Of a DNA stretch of 28,547 nt, positions 16,061 through 25,343 are shown in pieces. Positions within the stretch are counted from its first letter, which is position 1, and each line of letters begins with the position of its first letter. This DNA comes from a virus. The notes beneath the pieces were generated by a model. It was not told where the DNA came from. It saw nothing but the letters and a program-made list of their open reading frames with translations, and made no database searches. The stretch spans positions 1-28,547 of the IMG/VR virus record IMGVR_UViG_3300006735_000162. One strand, given 5' to 3'. A program made the position numbers and the translations under genes.

Positions 16061-17472
16061 TATTTAGTAAAGTTTACTCCTGCAATACCGGTACTAGGAC
16101 TTGCCATTGCATTGCCTGATGAAAGATAACTTTCTAATTGACCTAAATATAGCTTAGTTTTTTCTGGGTCTAAACTTATTGTTGGGTCTTGCAATAATTC
16201 AAGAAGCAACTTTGCATTTTCCTGTGCTATTTGTCGTTCTTTTATATCATTGCTTCTTATTCTAGCTCCTATATCTTGCAGACTAGAAATGATTTGTATT
16301 TCGCTTACAACATCTGCACGTTTAGATTTTAAGAATTCGGCATCTTCTTTTCTATCAGCAGCAGATTTACCAATTGCTAAAGCTGTTGCATCAGCAAATC
16401 CTTCACCTATGCCTGATAGATTAGTTGCACTACCAATATTCTTGGCTAGTGTAGAAAAAATTAAAGCTTGTTTTTCTCTATTTCTTTGTTCTTCAGAAGG
16501 TGGAGTCGAAGCAGTAGAAGATAAACCAAATTTACCCATTTGACCTTTAACTATATCTGTAATGTTTTGTTTTTCCTCTGTTGTTTTAGGAGGGTCCTCT
16601 TTAACAGGAGGAGCTTTAAAAATACTACTATCACTTCCATCTCCACTAACAGGAGCTTGAGGAGTAGGCATACCTAGTGCGTCAAAATCTATAGGAGTAA
16701 AATCTTTTTTATCTTTATTTAATTCGTTGTACTCTTCAATTTTACCTTTCAAGTTCTCTGGACTATATATAAGAGTATTCAGAAAACTTCTTCTTTGTTT
16801 TTCTGGTGATACCCTTGTATTCAATCCACCGGGTCTGCCTAAGTAATCAATATTATAAAGATTAGTGAATGTTTGACGTAAAGCAGGATTACTTATTATT
16901 CTTCCAAACTGTGTTGTTTCTTCTGAATTCAAAAATCCTGTGACCGGAGATACAACATTTCTAAACTGAGAAGCAAAAGTTGTATCAGCACCTGTATTGA
17001 AGCCTAGTAAACCATCTTCTTTCATACCAATAACTTTAATAAATTTGTTCAATCCACCAGACTGCCTTAATGCTTCTAAACCATCGAGTTCATTGCCTTC
17101 TTCATCAAAAATTGTTGGTCCGGTGTATTCCATTTTACCACCACGTAAGTAGCCACCGGCAGCTAAACCGGAGGCAGGTATTCCTCTATCCTCATATACA
17201 GTTTGGGAGGAGGGGGGGAGAGGAATATCTGTTGACATTCCTTGAGGCATACCTGCCAAGCCTTGTGGTTGTGCAAACTCTGATACTACTTCTTGAGCGA
17301 CAGTAGTATTAGGTTTAGGTTGCATGACCATGTTCTCTAGTTGTGTTCTTCTTTGTATTTCAGATAATACTAAGTAAGGAGGATATTTCATATCTCCTTG
17401 TTCCATCATACGTACTAACTCTTCTTTAGGAACGTACTCTAATTCTTCTGCTGCTTGTACTAAATTTGACAT
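16060..17472 (-). CDS. Putative internal virion/structural protein
   Basis: A 470-residue protein. The N-terminus (EYVPKEELVRMMEQGDMKYP then PYLVLSEIQRRTQLE) is a motif I associate with marine-phage virion proteins. The centre (RGGKMEYTGP) is followed by a proline/serine-rich linker and then long helices (330-440). It lies between the giant protein and two other virion-protein candidates and overlaps both neighbours, so it belongs to the head-tail or ejection set. The exact role is unknown. Confidence 0.6.
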   Translation of the reverse strand: MSNLVQAAEELEYVPKEELVRMMEQGDMKYPPYLVLSEIQRRTQLENMVMQPKPNTTVAQEVVSEFAQPQGLAGMPQGMSTDIPLPPSSQTVYEDRGIPASGLAAGGYLRGGKMEYTGPTIFDEEGNELDGLEALRQSGGLNKFIKVIGMKEDGLLGFNTGADTTFASQFRNVVSPVTGFLNSEETTQFGRIISNPALRQTFTNLYNIDYLGRPGGLNTRVSPEKQRRSFLNTLIYSPENLKGKIEEYNELNKDKKDFTPIDFDALGMPTPQAPVSGDGSDSSIFKAPPVKEDPPKTTEEKQNITDIVKGQMGKFGLSSTASTPPSEEQRNREKQALIFSTLAKNIGSATNLSGIGEGFADATALAIGKSAADRKEDAEFLKSKRADVVSEIQIISSLQDIGARIRSNDIKERQIAQENAKLLLELLQDPTISLDPEKTKLYLGQLESYLSSGNAMASPSTGIAGVNFTK

Positions 17473-18509
17473 TATGCTCTGCCTCCACCTTGTGTAGCTC
17501 TATACAAACCAAGACCACCTAATCCTGCAGAAAGTGCAGTTTGGAAAAGTCCGGGTTGTTGTGTATATGTGCTAACTGATTGGTCAGGTTTAATAGGTAC
17601 ACCCTGTAATATAGAACTTAAATAATTAAGTTGGTCTCTAGTGTAATCTCTTTGACGGGTAAAATCATCATAGCCAATATCTAGACCTGCTTGTCGCATA
17701 GCTCTTTCTTGTTCACCTATTTGTGCAAGAGCAGCTATTCTTCTTAGAGCGTCATCTTGTATTGTGCTTCCAACATCTGTCATTAATTGTTGTTGTTGCA
17801 AACCAAGTTTTCCTGCACCTTGGTCAACTAGTGCTGCTTTTTGTGCAAGTTCTTCTTGTTTTAAACCTAGCTGTTCAAACAGTTGTTGCTCTGCTAAACC
17901 GGTTTGCCTTTCTGCTTGTAATTGTTTCATGGCATTTTGGAAAGCTAAGTTGCTACCTTTAAGCTGTATATCATCTAATCTTTGACCTAGTCCTCTCTCA
18001 CGTTCAGCTTGTAAAATTGCTTCTCGATATCCACCTAATCCACCAGACTGTGCAGCTTTAGACTCTATTTGATTAGCTAAAATTTCTGAGTCTCTTCTTG
18101 CCTCTCGTTTAGCAATGTCTGTTACACCTTGTTGAAAAGGATTAGTAAATCTATTTACACCTTCTTCAAAAGATACTCTTTGATATGGGTCAACAGAAAA
18201 CCTTCTGTCATACATAGAGTCTCCTCTTTGAAAAGCAGTTGGGTCCATTGCAGATAAATTTTCTGCAGCTTGATTATATAAATCAGGTGTTCCTTGTGTA
18301 GCAAATCCTCTTGTCATAGCTTGTGCTAATCCTTCATCACCACTAAACTCTGCAATACGTTGTCCTCCATAAGGAGTGTATCCTTGTAAACTTTCTCCCT
18401 CAGCTCTACCTAATAACCTAGTAAAATAAGGCTCTGCATAAGAGGGCAGTTTAGTTTGTACAATCTCTTGTTTGGCAGGAGTACCACCACCACCTTTAAA
18501 TCTTCTCAT
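17472..18509 (-). CDS. Putative virion protein, marine-phage family
   Basis: A 345-residue protein, Gln- and Ala-rich and mainly helical after residue 60. The N-terminal region LPSYAEPYFTRLLGRAEGES then YTPYGGQRIAEFSGDE is a pattern seen repeatedly in marine phage and metagenome structural operons. Helices rich in Gln (residues 180-300) suggest an oligomeric internal or scaffold-like component. The start ATG overlaps the preceding gene by 14 bp. It has no known enzymatic motif. Confidence 0.6.
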   Translation of the reverse strand: MRRFKGGGGTPAKQEIVQTKLPSYAEPYFTRLLGRAEGESLQGYTPYGGQRIAEFSGDEGLAQAMTRGFATQGTPDLYNQAAENLSAMDPTAFQRGDSMYDRRFSVDPYQRVSFEEGVNRFTNPFQQGVTDIAKREARRDSEILANQIESKAAQSGGLGGYREAILQAERERGLGQRLDDIQLKGSNLAFQNAMKQLQAERQTGLAEQQLFEQLGLKQEELAQKAALVDQGAGKLGLQQQQLMTDVGSTIQDDALRRIAALAQIGEQERAMRQAGLDIGYDDFTRQRDYTRDQLNYLSSILQGVPIKPDQSVSTYTQQPGLFQTALSAGLGGLGLYRATQGGGRA

Positions 18510-18975
18510 CTTCTACCTCAAAATTATATTCAATGAAAATTGCTAATTTAGACCAATCTCTATCTTTAACCCAATTCCAAAAACCTGCACGACCTATACC
18601 TTCAATGCCATCACAACCATCTTTTTTGCCAACTTCTTCTAAGGCATCAAGAACAGTTGGTGCCCAACCTTCCATGTTATTACCTGTTATATGCTCTACG
18701 CTCAACATAGTCTTGCCTGTTGGATAAACTATTTTTTGTGTAACTGCAATACCACGTATATCAAATGAGCCTGTATCATAGACAATCCAAAGTCTATGAC
18801 TGCCATTTAAACAATCATAAAAAATATCTTCTGGTCTAATGCGACCATTAGAACGCTTACAAGATTTTTCTAAATACTTTTTAGCTCCTTCCCAAATTAA
18901 TATAAGTTGGTCATTGTTTACTATAGAAAAATCATATTCACCCGAAGGCTCTTGATTTAGTGCTACGTTTGTCAT
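18496..18975 (-). CDS. GNAT-acetyltransferase-like virion protein (T7 gp13-like position)
   Basis: A 159-residue protein with the feel of a GNAT fold: an N-terminal helix with a long basic segment, strands around RLWIVYDTGSFDIRGIAVTQ and TMLSVEHITGNNMEGWAPTV, then GCDGIEGIGRAGFWNWVKDR near the C-terminus. In T7-like and many marine podoviruses a GNAT-like protein sits in the same place among internal virion proteins (T7 gp13). The acetyl-CoA-binding loop is not clearly conserved, so the activity may be lost. It overlaps both neighbours. Confidence 0.5.
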   Translation of the reverse strand: MTNVALNQEPSGEYDFSIVNNDQLILIWEGAKKYLEKSCKRSNGRIRPEDIFYDCLNGSHRLWIVYDTGSFDIRGIAVTQKIVYPTGKTMLSVEHITGNNMEGWAPTVLDALEEVGKKDGCDGIEGIGRAGFWNWVKDRDWSKLAIFIEYNFEVEDEKI

Positions 18976-20690
18976 ACAGGAAATACCTCATTAAAGTTTA
19001 TTGGGTTTACTTGTTTTGTTGTGCCTGTTCCTTTTTGTCTTATCTTGTCCATCATGTCATAAAACTTAGCAGCACCAGAGTCAGTATCTCCACCACCTGC
19101 AATAGAAACTACATCTGCAGGTATAATAAATTCTCCTTGTGATACAGCTACAGTTTCACCACCCATATCAGCCATGACATCATCAGCTTGACCACCTAAG
19201 TTATTACCTTCTATTTTACCTTCTACTAATTCTGCTGAAGGTGTGTTTTCTAAAAGTACAGATTGTCTAAAAGCACTATAAGCTTCAGCTCCATATTTAT
19301 CTATAAACTCAGCTACAACGCTATCATCTTCTGACCTACCTTCAATGTAATCTCTAACTTTATTCATTAACTCTAGGTCAGTAATCCCACCTTCATTAAA
19401 TTGCATTGAGCCAAGAACAGGCATATTTGCAAAACTTGCTACTGATGAACTTATGTCAGGAGTAAAATTATATGAAGCTTCTGCTGTATCAACTTGTTCT
19501 AACATAGGGGGTGCAATACCTGTATATGCTTTAAATGGGTCTACAGTCTGAGACGGCATTGGTGTATTCATTGGAGCACCAAAACCACCTAAAGAAGTTT
19601 GAGGTGTCATAGCTAATTCTCTATTTGATACTTCTGGTCCTTGATTTATTGCAGAGTCGGTAGGAGCACCTAGGTTTTGGAATGGGTCAATAATATCGTT
19701 AGGATTAAAGTTTGTTGCAATCTGTTCAGTTATAGGAACGTTAAGAGTGCTTGGGTCAAAATACAAAGCTTCAGGATTTATTCCCGGCATGAACTCTGGA
19801 TTTACCGGTACAGTTTTTCTTTGTGGTGCAGTCCTTACTACTTCTCCACCTTCGTTATATCCTGTAAGTCCACCAATAGCTGAGTATAAAATTGGCTCAG
19901 GATTATTAAGATAGTTCATTCTTCTTTCTTCTTCTGCTGCCATATCTCTAGCAAGAACATCTCTTTCAAAAGCTTCTTGTGCTTGTGTTATAGCTAATCC
20001 ACCACCACCAATAGTAAGAGGAATGTATGCTCCGGGTTGGGAAGCTCCTGCTGCAATAGCATCAAATCCTGCTCTAGCTCCACCTTCAAATGGAGTAGCA
20101 AATAAATCTTTAGCTCCACTTGCAAAGTTTGCAGCAGGATTAGTTAATGAAGCAGCTCCTTGTTTGAAAGTTTCTTCTGCTAAAGTTTTTGCTGCTACAT
20201 CTCCACCTGTTTCAATTACCTTTGCTGCTGCGTCTTGAGCTGCTGTTTTAAGTGCTTCTCCTGTTACTTCTTCAAATCCTTGTTTCAGAACAGTATCTTG
20301 AACTGCTGCACCGGCAGCATCTGTGACTGCTCCTGTAGCAGCCTGAGCTCCTTTAGCTGCAGCACCGGCTCCTTGGAATATTGCACCCAAGCCATAACTT
20401 GTAAGACCTGCCATCAAACCTTTTTTCAAATCACCTTCTAGTATTCCGGTTGCAAGACCTGAGCCAAGACCTGCACCTACAGGTCCACCAAACACACCAC
20501 CTACAATACTTGCAGCAATAGGTATTGCGTCCCTTAAACCAAATGCTTCAGGCAATCCTGTTTGTGGATTAATTGTCATCTGACCCATTTGTGCTAACCC
20601 TGCAACTTCAGATGGAGCCATATGTACTAATGTACTGTCTCCATATCTTCCTTGTTGAGCTATGCTCTTTACTTGATTTTGTATAGTCAT
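18972..20690 (-). CDS. Large virion-associated protein with Ala/Gly-rich N-terminus
   Basis: A 572-residue protein. Residues 45-200 are Gly/Ala-rich with hydrophobic stretches (IPIAASIVGGVFGGPVGAGL), suited to membrane insertion or a fibrous part. The C-terminal third has VSQGEFIIPADVVSIAGGGD followed by KFYDMMDKIRQKG, a pattern I recognise in many marine phage structural proteins ('GEFv.pa.VV...G.G....G...l..mm..vR'). The start is in an AATG overlap with the next gene. It is likely an internal or tail-tip virion protein; role unknown. Confidence 0.6.
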   Translation of the reverse strand: MTIQNQVKSIAQQGRYGDSTLVHMAPSEVAGLAQMGQMTINPQTGLPEAFGLRDAIPIAASIVGGVFGGPVGAGLGSGLATGILEGDLKKGLMAGLTSYGLGAIFQGAGAAAKGAQAATGAVTDAAGAAVQDTVLKQGFEEVTGEALKTAAQDAAAKVIETGGDVAAKTLAEETFKQGAASLTNPAANFASGAKDLFATPFEGGARAGFDAIAAGASQPGAYIPLTIGGGGLAITQAQEAFERDVLARDMAAEEERRMNYLNNPEPILYSAIGGLTGYNEGGEVVRTAPQRKTVPVNPEFMPGINPEALYFDPSTLNVPITEQIATNFNPNDIIDPFQNLGAPTDSAINQGPEVSNRELAMTPQTSLGGFGAPMNTPMPSQTVDPFKAYTGIAPPMLEQVDTAEASYNFTPDISSSVASFANMPVLGSMQFNEGGITDLELMNKVRDYIEGRSEDDSVVAEFIDKYGAEAYSAFRQSVLLENTPSAELVEGKIEGNNLGGQADDVMADMGGETVAVSQGEFIIPADVVSIAGGGDTDSGAAKFYDMMDKIRQKGTGTTKQVNPINFNEVFPV

Positions 20691-21025
20691 TATCTTTCCT
20701 CTGTTGTTTCACAACCAAACGCATTAAAGCTAAAGTCTGCTGTACTTGCGTATACTCTTATTTTATCAGCCTCATTAAGAGTTATGCCAATAACAATAGT
20801 ATCGGAAGTATTTGCGTTCACCGATTTGTCATAAAATAAATACTGTGGATTAGCAGTTGTCGCTCCTGCTACTGCCACAGATATTCTATAAGTTCCTGTA
20901 CTACCTCTATTACAAACTACTATAGAACTTACAGTTGTTTGTGTTTGAGAAGGTACTGTATAAAAATCTGTTTCTGTAGTTGCACTAGGTGCTGACTGTC
21001 CTAGAACTTTTAAACTATCAGACAT
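20690..21025 (-). CDS. Small beta-rich virion protein
   Basis: A 111-residue protein, Thr/Ser/Val-rich, with regular strands (FYTVPSQTQTTVSSIVVCNR; TYRISVAVAG; ADKIRVYASTADFSFNAFGC). Such all-beta proteins are common in phage structural operons as head decoration or fibre-associated components. The last residues are TTEER. It overlaps the previous gene by 8 bp. There is no enzyme motif. Confidence 0.6.
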   Translation of the reverse strand: MSDSLKVLGQSAPSATTETDFYTVPSQTQTTVSSIVVCNRGSTGTYRISVAVAGATTANPQYLFYDKSVNANTSDTIVIGITLNEADKIRVYASTADFSFNAFGCETTEER

Positions 21026-21224
21026 TTCCTTTAGACCCCATTAATAAAAACTGATGTCTTCGCATAGCCTTAGAAACTATCGCTGACTTCAATTCATCTA
21101 TCAAACCTATATCACTATGTATGTCTTGAATTATTTGCTCAATAGTTCTGCGTGTAATTAATTCATTATCCATTACATATTCAGGTGTTGGTATAGGTAA
21201 AGGTATGGAAGATTTATTAGCCAT
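21018..21224 (-). CDS. Small conserved virion-operon protein
   Basis: A 68-residue helical protein ending SKAMRRHQFLLMGSKGNV; the 'SKA..RwQFLLMG' ending is common in marine phages next to gp10-like tail genes. It is probably a structural or chaperone-like component. It starts in a one-base TAATG overlap with the gp10-like gene. Confidence 0.6.
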   Translation of the reverse strand: MANKSSIPLPIPTPEYVMDNELITRRTIEQIIQDIHSDIGLIDELKSAIVSKAMRRHQFLLMGSKGNV

Positions 21225-23077
21225 TATTTTTCTCCGTCAGCTCTTATATCTAATCTTAAATCACCAAGTCGCCAACCAAAGTCTCCTGATGTAGATTGTA
21301 TTTTAAGTGCAGTTTGTCTTGACCTTCCTCGTGTACTTACAAAAGTAGTAGATGGAGTTACGTTAGAAGTTGAAAGAGTAGCTAAATCTTCTAAAGGATA
21401 TTTTCTTCCTCTTAAAATAAAACTTACTGTGTCATTAGTACTGCTTGATTCTAAAAATTTTAAGTCTGGTATAACTTTTGAAATAAACATAAGCTGTTCT
21501 CCGGCAGGGTCTAAATCAAAATCTGCAGTTTCTACATATGATGTAAAGCCAGAGCCATCAGCTAAATTGCCATCTTCTTGATTATATAAATAATTAAGAT
21601 TTGTGTTGTCTAACTTACCTGCAGCTAAAGGAAAATCTAATGTAGGAGCTTGTGACCAAGCTGTTCTCGTATAACCATCTGCCGTTGTACCAACTGCCCA
21701 AGCATTTTCTAAATAATTATAAGAAACATATCTATCTATTTCGTTGCTACCTGAAGAAGGATAAAACCAAATTATTTCATTGTAAGCAGAATTGTTCGCT
21801 GCAAAAACTTTATATTTTTGTGACAGATTAAAGTCACTAAATACATAATCTAAAACTGTACATGGCAGTTTTCCTACACTACCTTCAGCTTTATAGAAAG
21901 CACCATCGTCCATAAAATATACTGCAGTTCCTATAGCTATACCTGCATTAGGTCCAATCATGCCTAAACCTGTAGCAACTTCATTAAAAGAGAAATAAAA
22001 AGGTGAGCCAACAAATCTCATAGAAACTACACTTGTATCGGTAAATACTAAAGTTTCTTGTCTAGTAGGTATGGCTCCAATAATCTGACTACCTGAAGAA
22101 AGTTTTACTCCACCGGCACTATTAGTTGCTTTAGGTGTCCAATCTAAAAAAGACTCAGAGTCTGACCATCTAACAAATAATGGGTCTACTACAGCAGAGC
22201 CTATAGGGTTAGCTCCAAAAGCAACACAATGCCTATCCACATCAGAAATCATTACTTGTAGTATTGCAGTAGGTATATCACTAGCACCCCCTAAAGAACT
22301 AGCAAGAACTGCACGAGTTGTAGTTCCATTGCTTTCGTCCCACAAATAAAGTGGACCACCTCTAGGTGCTGCTAAAGTATCTTCTCCAAAATTATCTATT
22401 GTCCAAATTCTTAATTGGCTGTTTAATGCAATTGGATTTGTACTACCAAAACCACCTGCACCCCATGCACCTGACCCCCAACCTGAGCCTGAAACAAATG
22501 TATCTAAACCACCGGTTATTTGATATGTACCAACAGTATTACTTCCACCTGACTGCCCTACATCATTTGCAGTAGCTGTTACTGTAGCTGTAATCGTATA
22601 TGTATTTGCAGTCGGTGTTGTTTGAATTTGATATTCTTTATTTAAAACTGCTGCTGTTATGTTTCCACCTAAACTTTGTGCACCACTAAAGGTAACAAAG
22701 TCTCCCGGATTAGCTCCATGGTTTGCATCTGTTACAGTAAGAGTGCTTGAGTTTTCTGTTGCTGCAAATGTGACATCTCCTGCAGCAGTTGTTTGACGTA
22801 AAGGAGTAATATCATTGTAAGCATTACCTTCTTTTACATAAAGCTTTTGATGTGTTCCAAGAATTGTATAGTTTGTTAAACCCGTATCACTATAGTTATG
22901 TATTTTTCTGCAAGTTCCAATGAAAGTATTTGTACTGTTTTTTGTCCAGCCATTAATTTTTTCAGGAACGCCTTTGCTAAATCTTATTTTTTCTGAGTCA
23001 ACATAACCACCCTCTGCAGCATAGGCTGTAGACTCTTTATTTATTCCGGGTTTAAATTGAAACTTTACTAATGCCAT
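21224..23077 (-). CDS. Tail accessory / DNA stabilization protein, P22 gp10-like
   Basis: A 617-residue beta-rich protein. N-terminal KFQFKPGINKESTAYAAEGG and SEKIRFSKGVPEKINGW, mid-protein FGEDTLAAPRGGPLYLWDES, and repeats of VRWSDSESFLDWTP and YNYLENAWAVGTTADGYTRT are the marks of the P22 gp10-type tail (packaged-DNA stabilization) proteins of short-tailed phages, which plug the portal and support the tail needle. An insert of about 80 residues (105-185) looks like a separate Ig-like, Thr/Ala-rich domain. GAGGTAT lies before the ATG, at the end of the endolysin gene. Confidence 0.75.
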   Translation of the reverse strand: MALVKFQFKPGINKESTAYAAEGGYVDSEKIRFSKGVPEKINGWTKNSTNTFIGTCRKIHNYSDTGLTNYTILGTHQKLYVKEGNAYNDITPLRQTTAAGDVTFAATENSSTLTVTDANHGANPGDFVTFSGAQSLGGNITAAVLNKEYQIQTTPTANTYTITATVTATANDVGQSGGSNTVGTYQITGGLDTFVSGSGWGSGAWGAGGFGSTNPIALNSQLRIWTIDNFGEDTLAAPRGGPLYLWDESNGTTTRAVLASSLGGASDIPTAILQVMISDVDRHCVAFGANPIGSAVVDPLFVRWSDSESFLDWTPKATNSAGGVKLSSGSQIIGAIPTRQETLVFTDTSVVSMRFVGSPFYFSFNEVATGLGMIGPNAGIAIGTAVYFMDDGAFYKAEGSVGKLPCTVLDYVFSDFNLSQKYKVFAANNSAYNEIIWFYPSSGSNEIDRYVSYNYLENAWAVGTTADGYTRTAWSQAPTLDFPLAAGKLDNTNLNYLYNQEDGNLADGSGFTSYVETADFDLDPAGEQLMFISKVIPDLKFLESSSTNDTVSFILRGRKYPLEDLATLSTSNVTPSTTFVSTRGRSRQTALKIQSTSGDFGWRLGDLRLDIRADGEK

Positions 23078-23521
23078 TTATACCTCATGCCATTGCTCTC
23101 CTTGAAATAAAAGAGCTTCTGCTTCTCGCCTTCTTACTAATCCGTTAAGCACTTCTCCTCCTGCTTTATTCCATCTTTTAATTTGATATGGAACTTCTTC
23201 ATACATACCTTTATTTAAAACTTTAAGCATTGTAGAACTAGATAAATTTGTTGGTCCTAAGTTATATGTCCAACATACTAGTGCATCAAACTGACATTGT
23301 TCTAATTCTACATCTACTAAATCTTCTACATAGCTTTCAAATTCTTCAAGTTCTATTTCTAAAAATGCTTCTGCTTCTTCTTTAGATATTTCCATGCCTT
23401 CAAATACTTCTTTAGTATGACCCCAACCTATAGTCCAAACTCCAACACTATCTTGATATGCTGTAAGTTTTAAGCCTTCAAACTTTTTTATAAGGGCAAT
23501 ACCCTCTTTAGATATTTTCAT
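23078..23521 (-). CDS. Endolysin, GH24 lysozyme
   Basis: Cuts peptidoglycan glycan strands at the end of infection. The 147-residue product has the T4-lysozyme-family triad E15-x8-D24-x5-T30 in FEGLKLTAYQDSVGVWTIGW (starting at residue 14). Later it shows the conserved VCWTYNLGP and LVRRREAEALLF. The start at 23521 is chosen over 23581 because GAGGAGTAA lies just upstream and residues before it would be an overlap artefact of the Rz1-like gene. No signal peptide or SAR segment is obvious, so it needs a holin. The gene lies directly after the spanin pair. Confidence 0.92.
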   Translation of the reverse strand: MKISKEGIALIKKFEGLKLTAYQDSVGVWTIGWGHTKEVFEGMEISKEEAEAFLEIELEEFESYVEDLVDVELEQCQFDALVCWTYNLGPTNLSSSTMLKVLNKGMYEEVPYQIKRWNKAGGEVLNGLVRRREAEALLFQGEQWHEV

Positions 23522-23525
23522 TTTC

Positions 23526-23900
23526 TTACTCCTCATAGGTAGTGACTTTTCTATAGTAGACCACCACTTCTTTAAGTTCATTTATATACCTCTTTAGTTC
23601 TTGCATATTGTAAGACATCAATTCATAGTCAGGAATTGACATAGCTACAAAGACTATTCGACCTTCTTCTTTTTTAACTCTTTCCAAAAATTCATCTACA
23701 TTAAGTTCAGAAACTACAAACCAATATGGCTCATTGAGATTTATCTCTCTCGGCATAACCGGTTGAGCTATTGTTCTTTTTAAAGGTTTACTAATTATAT
23801 CTACTTGTTTAGGGATTAGACTGCAACTGTAAGCCGTCATCAAGACTATCGATGATACGACTATCTGCTTCAATACCATTAAATACTTCTTTAGTTCCAT
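23526..23900 (-). CDS. Outer-membrane spanin lipoprotein, Rz1-like
   Basis: A 124-residue protein with an N-terminal hydrophobic signal and lipobox TAYSC (C26), so the mature lipoprotein would anchor in the outer membrane. It overlaps the Rz-like gene by 92 bp in another frame, the classic Rz/Rz1 layout. It is longer than the usual Rz1 (about 40-60 mature residues) and its second half (after residue 65) looks like a helical/strand domain with no obvious proline-rich region. Together with the Rz-like partner it should fuse inner and outer membranes in the last step of lysis. GAGGG precedes the ATG. Confidence 0.72.
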   Translation of the reverse strand: MELKKYLMVLKQIVVSSIVLMTAYSCSLIPKQVDIISKPLKRTIAQPVMPREINLNEPYWFVVSELNVDEFLERVKKEEGRIVFVAMSIPDYELMSYNMQELKRYINELKEVVVYYRKVTTYEE

Positions 23901-24201
23901 TGTTCACCCTCTTTTCTATTAACCCCGGTTTAGCTGCTGCTAACTTGCTAAGATTATGTCGTTTAAAAATATCAAGATACCTATTCATTTCTTGTTGAAT
24001 CTCTTGATTTCTGGATTGTAGTTCTACTAATCCCCTTGTTTGCATTTCAAAATCTTGTTGCATACTTTCAATAGCTTCTTTTTGTTCTTGATTTCTTAAC
24101 TCATAAGCTTTGTTTAAAGATTGCAAAGAAGAATTTTGCCAATACAAAAATCCACATATAGAAATCAAAACTGCTATTACACCTAATAAAATTTTACTCA
24201 T
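23809..24201 (-). CDS. Inner-membrane spanin, Rz-like
   Basis: A 130-residue protein with an N-terminal membrane span (ILLGVIAVLISICGFLYW, residues 4-21), then a long coiled coil (about 25-85, rich in Gln and Glu), as expected for the type II inner-membrane spanin that spans the periplasm. It begins in an ATGA overlap with the FecR-domain gene and its tail overlaps the Rz1-like gene. This pair, with the endolysin, defines the lysis cassette into which the curli-like genes are inserted. Confidence 0.75.
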   Translation of the reverse strand: MSKILLGVIAVLISICGFLYWQNSSLQSLNKAYELRNQEQKEAIESMQQDFEMQTRGLVELQSRNQEIQQEMNRYLDIFKRHNLSKLAAAKPGLIEKRVNNGTKEVFNGIEADSRIIDSLDDGLQLQSNP

Positions 24202-25343
24202 TGACTTTGCCTTATTACAATTACAGAAGAGCCACCACCATTTACTTTAACTTGATTAGTGACACCATCTTGTTCTAAAACTACTAAGTAGCTTTCTCCA
24301 CTATCTATTTGTATTGATGTAGATGAAGCGACTGACCTTGTTAATTTTACTTCTTGTCCAGAAACTATTGTAGTTATTTGTGTTTTTTGGTCTTGCCCTA
24401 TAGTAGTGCCTTCTATATTTACTGCTGATATTGTTTGAGTTAATTCTTTCTCATTATCCAAAACATCAAGTTCAGTAATTATATCTAACAAATCTTCTAA
24501 AAAATTTACATTCAAAGCATCATAGTCTAATTCTGTAAATTCTAGTTCGTCTTTATCTAGCGAGTCATCAGCTAAATAATCTACATCTAGTTCATCAAAA
24601 TCTAATAAATTATTCTCTTGTTTTTTTTCAGTACTTTCTTCTATATCCTTATCTTCTTCGGGTGGAGCAATCAATAACATATTGTTTATAAAATCCAAAG
24701 ACAAATCTAAAATAACCGGATTACTTGGTGGAGCTTCATAAACTCTAGTAGTTGTAGCCTGATAAGGTTTATTAAGTATTACTGTACCCATTGCTGTTGT
24801 CACGGATATTTCACCTGATGGGTTGCCATCTTTGTCAGGTAATAATATAAACAAACTTTTTCCTGTATCTGGCTCTACTGTTATTGTAAAGTCTGTTCCT
24901 CTAATTCCTACTACTGCACTATTTGTTGTAAGCTTTATATTTTTTTTAGATATTTTATTAGTAAGACTTGAAGTAAATCTTGCTGTACCTTTTACAAAAT
25001 TTAAAGCTAATCTAGAATTATCTGGGTTTGCATCAAATACAAATTCATCTATGACTACCATTGAATGTTCAGTAATCCGAATACTTGTATCGTCTATAAA
25101 TCTAATACCCATACGACCTGCTTCTGTTTGTGCTTTGTCGTAAGACTGTATGCCAAAGTCTGTAATTACATCATAATCTTTGTCACGTTCTATTCTGGCA
25201 TATCCTGATACTTGTTCTACAGTTCCTATATCAACAGCTTGTGCTAGTGCCTTGGTCGTTTTGATTGACACAGAAAGTACCATTAGAGCCATTAGAAGTA
25301 ATCTTAAGCCAATCATTATCAAGTGTGCTTTGTTGTGTAACAT
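24198..25343 (-). CDS. Secreted FecR-domain protein with acidic repeat
   Basis: Up to 381 residues. A hydrophobic segment (LRLLLMALMVLSVSI) with a likely cut near ALAQA gives Sec export. About 38-190 is a FecR-type domain: GTVEQVSGYARIER, GIRFIDDTSIRITEHSMVVI, NSAVVGIRGTDFTITVEPDT and ISVTTAMGTVILN. FecR domains bind or signal at the envelope. Residues 235-300 are an Asp/Glu/Leu repeat (FDELDVDYLADDSLD, then FTELDYDALNVNFLEDLLD). The C-terminal 70 residues are beta-rich. The start is uncertain: 25343, 25316 or 25292 are possible ATGs, all overlapping the curlin-like gene by 62-113 bp, and none has a clear ribosome site. It likely acts with CsgG/CsgF and the curlin-like protein. Confidence 0.75.
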   Translation of the reverse strand: MLHNKAHLIMIGLRLLLMALMVLSVSIKTTKALAQAVDIGTVEQVSGYARIERDKDYDVITDFGIQSYDKAQTEAGRMGIRFIDDTSIRITEHSMVVIDEFVFDANPDNSRLALNFVKGTARFTSSLTNKISKKNIKLTTNSAVVGIRGTDFTITVEPDTGKSLFILLPDKDGNPSGEISVTTAMGTVILNKPYQATTTRVYEAPPSNPVILDLSLDFINNMLLIAPPEEDKDIEESTEKKQENNLLDFDELDVDYLADDSLDKDELEFTELDYDALNVNFLEDLLDIITELDVLDNEKELTQTISAVNIEGTTIGQDQKTQITTIVSGQEVKLTRSVASSTSIQIDSGESYLVVLEQDGVTNQVKVNGGGSSVIVIRQSQ

